From an uncultured Collinsella sp. (GTDB lineage Bacteria; Actinomycetota; Coriobacteriia; Coriobacteriales; Coriobacteriaceae): DNA of 25,765 nucleotides. A model generated the notes under the pieces. It was not told the DNA's origin, did not search any database, and saw only the letters and a program-made list of their open reading frames with translations. Below are positions 22,613 to 25,765 of the stretch, in pieces. Numbering within the stretch: the first letter of the stretch is position 1; each line of letters begins with the position of its first letter. Made by a program: the position numbers and the translations under genes. Where the stretch lies: NCBI GenBank assembly GCA_900550205.1, contig URRJ01000008.1, forward strand, positions 1 to 25,765, written 5' to 3'.

Positions 22613-25270
22613 ATGAGTGCTGACTACCCGTCTATGACTACGGCCGAGATCCGCTCCAAGTTCCTCAACTTCTTTGAGGAGCGCGGTCTTAAGCTTTATC
22701 CTTCTTCGTCTCTTGTCCCCGACGATCCCTCGCTGCTGCTTGCCAACGCCGGCATGAACCAGTTTAAGGAGTACTACCAGGGCAAGAAGACCATGAAGGA
22801 GATCGGCGCGATCTCCTGCCAGAAGTGCGTCCGCACCAACGACATCGACTGCATCGGCGAGGATGGCCGTCACCTGTCCTTCTTCGAGATGCTCGGCGAC
22901 TTCTCCTTTGGCGGCGTCTCCAAGCAGCAGGCCTGTGCTTGGGCCTTTGAGCTCATCACCAAGGAGTTCAAACTGCCGCTCGACCGCCTGTACTTTACCG
23001 TCTTTACCGAGGACGACGAGACCCACGACGTGTGGCGCTCCCTGGGCGTTGCCGAGGATCACATCTCCCGCCTGGGCGAGGACGACAACTTCTGGGCCGC
23101 TGGCCCCACTGGCCCCTGCGGTCCGTGCTCCGAGATCTACTTTGACATGGGCGAGGAGGTCGGTTGCGGCAGCCCCGACTGCAAGCCCGGCTGCGACTGC
23201 GACCGTTTCCTGGAGTTCTGGAATCTCGTGTTTACCCAGTACGACCGCCAGGAGGACGGCTCCATGCCGGAGCTGCCGCACCGCAACCTCGATACGGGTA
23301 TGGGTCTGGAGCGCATGGCCGCTATCATGCAGCACAAGACCGCTAACTACGACGGCGATCTGATGCAGCATCTCATCAAGCTCGGTGAGGAGATTAGCGG
23401 CAAGACCTATGACGCCGACGATTACTCTGGTGCCAGCCGCTCCCTGCGCATCATCGCCGACCACTCCCGTGCCGTCGACTTTATGATTTCTGACGGCATC
23501 CTTCCCGGTAACGAGGGCCGCGAGTACGTTTTGCGCCGCCTGCTCCGTCGTGCCGTGTTCCACGGCCGCCTGCTGGGCATCGAGGGTGCCTTCCTGACCA
23601 AGTTTATCGACGAGGTCAACGCCCAGATGGGCGAGGCCTATCCCGAGCTGCTCAAGAACGTCGCGCTCGTCAAGGGCATCGTCGCTTCCGAGGAGGAGCG
23701 TTTCTCCACGACGCTCGACAACGGCCGCGTTTACCTAGACGAGGCCCTGGCCGCGCTCGCCGAGGGTGCTGTCCTTCCGGGCGACGTTGCCTTTAAGCTG
23801 CACGACACCTTTGGTTTCCCCATCGACCTGACCGTTGAGATCGCCGGCACCGCTGGCCACGATGTCGACATGGACGGCTTTACCGCCTGCATGGAGGACC
23901 AGAAGGCCCGCGCTCGCGCCAACGCCAAGGGCGACGCCTGGGGCAGCTTCAACGACGTGTGGGTCGAGCTTTCGGACAAGGTCGCCGCGACCGAGTTCGA
24001 CGGCTACGACAACGATGTCATCGAGGGCGCCAAGGTTGTCGCCATCGTGCGCAACGGTGAATCCGTCGAGTCCGCTGCCGCGGGCGAGGATGTCGAGGTT
24101 GTGCTCGATCGCACGCCGTTCTATGCCGAGATGGGCGGCCAGCAGGGTGACGCCGGCAAGCTTTCCGCCGAGGGCGTTGCACTGACCGTTTCCGATACCA
24201 AGAACCACAACGGCCTGTATGCCCACGTCGCTCACGTTGCCGAGGGTACGCTGACCGTCGGTGCTGCCGTGACCGCCATGCTCGACGCCGAGCGCCGTGG
24301 CTTCCTGCGCCGCAACCACACCGCCACCCACCTGCTCGACGCTGCGCTTAAGCAGGTCCTGGGTGAGCATGTCTCCCAGGCCGGCTCGCTGGTGACTCCT
24401 GAGCACCTTCGCTTTGACTTCACGCACTTCGAGGCCCTGTCCTCCGAGCAGCTCAAGGCTGTCGAGGACCTGGTCAACCAGCAGATCTTCGCTTCCAAGC
24501 CGGTCGTGACCCGCGTCATGGGCATCGACGAGGCCAAGGCCGCCGGTGCTGTCGCCCTGTTTGGCGAGAAGTATGGCGACGTCGTCCGCGTTGTCTCCGT
24601 GGGCGCCGAGGACCAGCCGTTCTCCCGTGAGCTCTGCGGTGGCACCCATGCCGCCAACACTGCCGAGATTGGCCTGTTCAAGATCATTTCCGAGTCCTCT
24701 ACGGGTTCCAACGTCCGCCGTATCGAGGCCGTGACCTCTAAGGGTGCCCTCGACTACATGGCCGACCGTCTGGCGCTCGTCGACGCCGCCGCTGCTGCGC
24801 TCAAGTGCCGCGTGGACGAGGTTCCCGCCCGTGTGGAGAACCTGCAGGCCGAGCTGCGCGAGACTTCCAACAAGCTCAAGAAGGCGCTCACGGGTGGCTC
24901 TTCCGACGCCATTTCCAGTGCCATCGACAGCGCTGTCGAGGTCGGCGGCTACAAGCTCGTCGTCGCTGAGCTCCAGGGCCTTGAGGCTGCCGACCTGCGC
25001 AACGTCTGGGATACCGTGCACCAGAAGGTCGCTGGCCCTGTTGCCTGCGTCGTCGCCAGCGTGACCGAGAAGGGCACCCCGGCCCTGCTCGCCGCCGGCT
25101 CCGATGACGCTGTCAAGGCTGGTTTCCACGCCGGCAACGTGATCAAGCAGATCGCGGGCCTGGTCGACGGTCGCGGTGGCGGCCGTCCCAACATGGCCCA
25201 GGCCGGTGGCAAGAACGCCGCCGGTATCGCCGATGCCCTCGCGGCCGCCAAGACCGCGCTCGGTGCCTAA
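22613..25270 (+). CDS. alaS: alanyl-tRNA synthetase
   Basis: Charges tRNA-Ala with alanine and clears mischarged Ser and Gly. The 885-residue product has the class II catalytic core (CQKCVRTNDIDCIGEDGRH, AGPTGPCGPCSEIYFD, NLDTGMGLERMA). The editing domain has metal ligands HTATH (569-573) and CGGTH (Cys675, His679), and the C-terminal DHHA1/C-Ala region ends GRGGGRPNMAQAGG. The ATG at 22613 has GAGGAGA eight bases upstream and follows the promoter by about 45 bases, so the leader is short and no T-box is present, unlike ileS. An upstream in-frame ATG at 22523 lies inside the terminator and is rejected. Strongly C-ending codon use suggests high expression. Confidence 0.98.
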   Translation: MSADYPSMTTAEIRSKFLNFFEERGLKLYPSSSLVPDDPSLLLANAGMNQFKEYYQGKKTMKEIGAISCQKCVRTNDIDCIGEDGRHLSFFEMLGDFSFGGVSKQQACAWAFELITKEFKLPLDRLYFTVFTEDDETHDVWRSLGVAEDHISRLGEDDNFWAAGPTGPCGPCSEIYFDMGEEVGCGSPDCKPGCDCDRFLEFWNLVFTQYDRQEDGSMPELPHRNLDTGMGLERMAAIMQHKTANYDGDLMQHLIKLGEEISGKTYDADDYSGASRSLRIIADHSRAVDFMISDGILPGNEGREYVLRRLLRRAVFHGRLLGIEGAFLTKFIDEVNAQMGEAYPELLKNVALVKGIVASEEERFSTTLDNGRVYLDEALAALAEGAVLPGDVAFKLHDTFGFPIDLTVEIAGTAGHDVDMDGFTACMEDQKARARANAKGDAWGSFNDVWVELSDKVAATEFDGYDNDVIEGAKVVAIVRNGESVESAAAGEDVEVVLDRTPFYAEMGGQQGDAGKLSAEGVALTVSDTKNHNGLYAHVAHVAEGTLTVGAAVTAMLDAERRGFLRRNHTATHLLDAALKQVLGEHVSQAGSLVTPEHLRFDFTHFEALSSEQLKAVEDLVNQQIFASKPVVTRVMGIDEAKAAGAVALFGEKYGDVVRVVSVGAEDQPFSRELCGGTHAANTAEIGLFKIISESSTGSNVRRIEAVTSKGALDYMADRLALVDAAAAALKCRVDEVPARVENLQAELRETSNKLKKALTGGSSDAISSAIDSAVEVGGYKLVVAELQGLEAADLRNVWDTVHQKVAGPVACVVASVTEKGTPALLAAGSDDAVKAGFHAGNVIKQIAGLVDGRGGGRPNMAQAGGKNAAGIADALAAAKTALGA

Positions 25271-25287
25271 GAACCTAGGTTGTCACT

Positions 25288-25716
25288 GTGGTCGCGCTTG
25301 CGCTGGACATAGGGGAGACCAGAATCGGCATCGCCGTCTCGAGCCGTGATGGCAAGATGGCGATGCCCGTCAAGGTACTCCCGGCTGCCGAGGTCACCGG
25401 TATGGCCAAGACGTTTCGTTACCTGGTCGAGGACTATGAGCCCGACATCCTGGTAAGCGGACGTCCCCTGACCATGGCCGGCGAGCCCGGCCCCCAGGCC
25501 GAGCGCGTTGCCGCCGTGGCGCAAAAGATTGCCGACGAACTCGATCTTCCGCTGGAGTTTGAGGACGAGCGCCTGTCCTCGCAAGAGGCCAAGCGCATTC
25601 TGCGTGAGCAGGGCCTTAACGAAAAGCAGATGAGGGGCAAGATTGACATGATCGCCGCCAGCCTGTTCTTGCAGACCTGGCTCGATCGTAAAAACGAGGA
25701 GGTTTCGCATGCCTAG
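25288..25716 (+). CDS. ruvX: YqgF/RuvX-type Holliday junction resolvase-like protein
   Basis: An RNase H-fold nuclease of 142 residues, thought to act in 16S rRNA 5'-end processing and possibly on Holliday junctions. Family signatures are ALDIGETRIGIAVS with the first acidic ligand Asp7, FEDERLSSQEAKRIL, and KIDMIAASLFLQTWLD with Asp120. The start is GTG 25288, 17 bases after the alaS stop, with only a weak AGG upstream, so the gene probably depends on alaS transcription. The alaS-ruvX order is common in Gram-positive bacteria. Its last bases overlap the start of the next gene by eight bases. Confidence 0.93.
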   Translation: MVALALDIGETRIGIAVSSRDGKMAMPVKVLPAAEVTGMAKTFRYLVEDYEPDILVSGRPLTMAGEPGPQAERVAAVAQKIADELDLPLEFEDERLSSQEAKRILREQGLNEKQMRGKIDMIAASLFLQTWLDRKNEEVSHA

Positions 25717-25765
25717 CGCTTCCGATCCGCGCCAACAAAATCGTACACGGCAGCCGGCGTCGCGT
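25709..25765 (+). CDS. start of next gene, possibly mltG (cut by window edge)
   Basis: GAGGAGG lies about seven bases before the ATG at 25709, inside the end of ruvX. Nineteen codons are visible, MPSASDPRQQNRTRQPASR, a basic, polar cytosolic N-terminus. Gene order alaS-ruvX-mltG in actinobacteria suggests the endolytic murein transglycosylase MltG, whose actinobacterial forms start with such a tail before a membrane helix. The visible residues alone do not identify it. Confidence 0.6.
   Translation, partial: MPSASDPRQQNRTRQPASR

Noticed and set aside
22338..22616. Plus-strand frame of 92 codons across the small gene and alaS leader
   Set aside because: Crosses the terminator and alaS promoter, has no ribosome site, and is antisense to the supported minus-strand gene.
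22418..23563. Upstream extension of the small minus-strand membrane protein into alaS
   Set aside because: The extension is antisense to alaS; the ATG at 22417 has an excellent ribosome site and marks the change from shadow to a membrane protein.
1..25765. CRISPR arrays, tRNA or rRNA genes, insertion sequences, prophage
   Set aside because: No regularly spaced repeats, no tRNA-like cloverleaf that I could find, no transposase or phage genes; the one NCCA-type signal belongs to the T-box.

Overview
The window is compact, GC-rich bacterial chromosome with genes on both strands and little intergenic space. Gene content, codon use (mostly G/C-ending, with some GTG and TTG starts), a stem-I-containing T-box before ileS and a SigB/SigF-type sigma factor point to an anaerobic actinobacterium of the class Coriobacteriia. 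Collinsella is my best guess; this comes from recall of family and gene-order patterns, not a database search. No rRNA, tRNA, CRISPR array, insertion sequence or prophage was seen. Most of the window is housekeeping.

Layout. 1-753 (minus, cut by the left edge): a fusion of a DUF134 helix-turn-helix, a NifX-like domain and a His/Cys-rich tail, with two near-identical palindromes flanking its promoter. 920-2296: thyA and a dihydrofolate reductase, a coupled thymidylate/folate pair. 2406-3320: a SpoU/TrmH RNA methyltransferase. 3447-4799: a MATE exporter, convergent with a lone corrinoid adenosyltransferase (4882-5367, minus), with a long inverted repeat between them. 5460-7352: ftsH with its own terminator. 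7428-7928: a DUF523 protein, convergent with a GldA-family dehydrogenase (7931-9013, minus); the shared terminator hairpin lies inside the DUF523 reading frame.

9115-9498 holds a promoter and a complete isoleucine T-box leader (specifier ATC, antiterminator and competing terminator) for ileS (9499-12300). A terminator follows, then lspA and rluD with overlapping stop and start codons. 14218-15513 is a membrane GT2 glycosyltransferase ending in a strong terminator, followed by a small A24 prepilin peptidase, a dGTPase-like HD hydrolase and rarA.

18802-21964 is a tightly overlapping four-gene unit: a DUF948 membrane/coiled-coil protein, an RsbW-like protein without recognisable ATP-binding residues, a SigB/SigF-type sigma factor, and an AI-2E-family membrane protein. 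No RsbV-type antagonist is present. A small AT-rich gene for a four-helix membrane protein (21980-22417, minus) separates this unit from alaS (22613-25270), ruvX and the first codons of another gene, probably mltG by gene order.

Most unusual points: the DUF134/NifX fusion with a likely internal start and paired operators; the degenerate anti-sigma-like protein in the sigma operon; the T-box whose normally conserved bulge reads TGGTTAA; the DUF523 frame that runs through a terminator; and a terminator stem shared by two unrelated loci.
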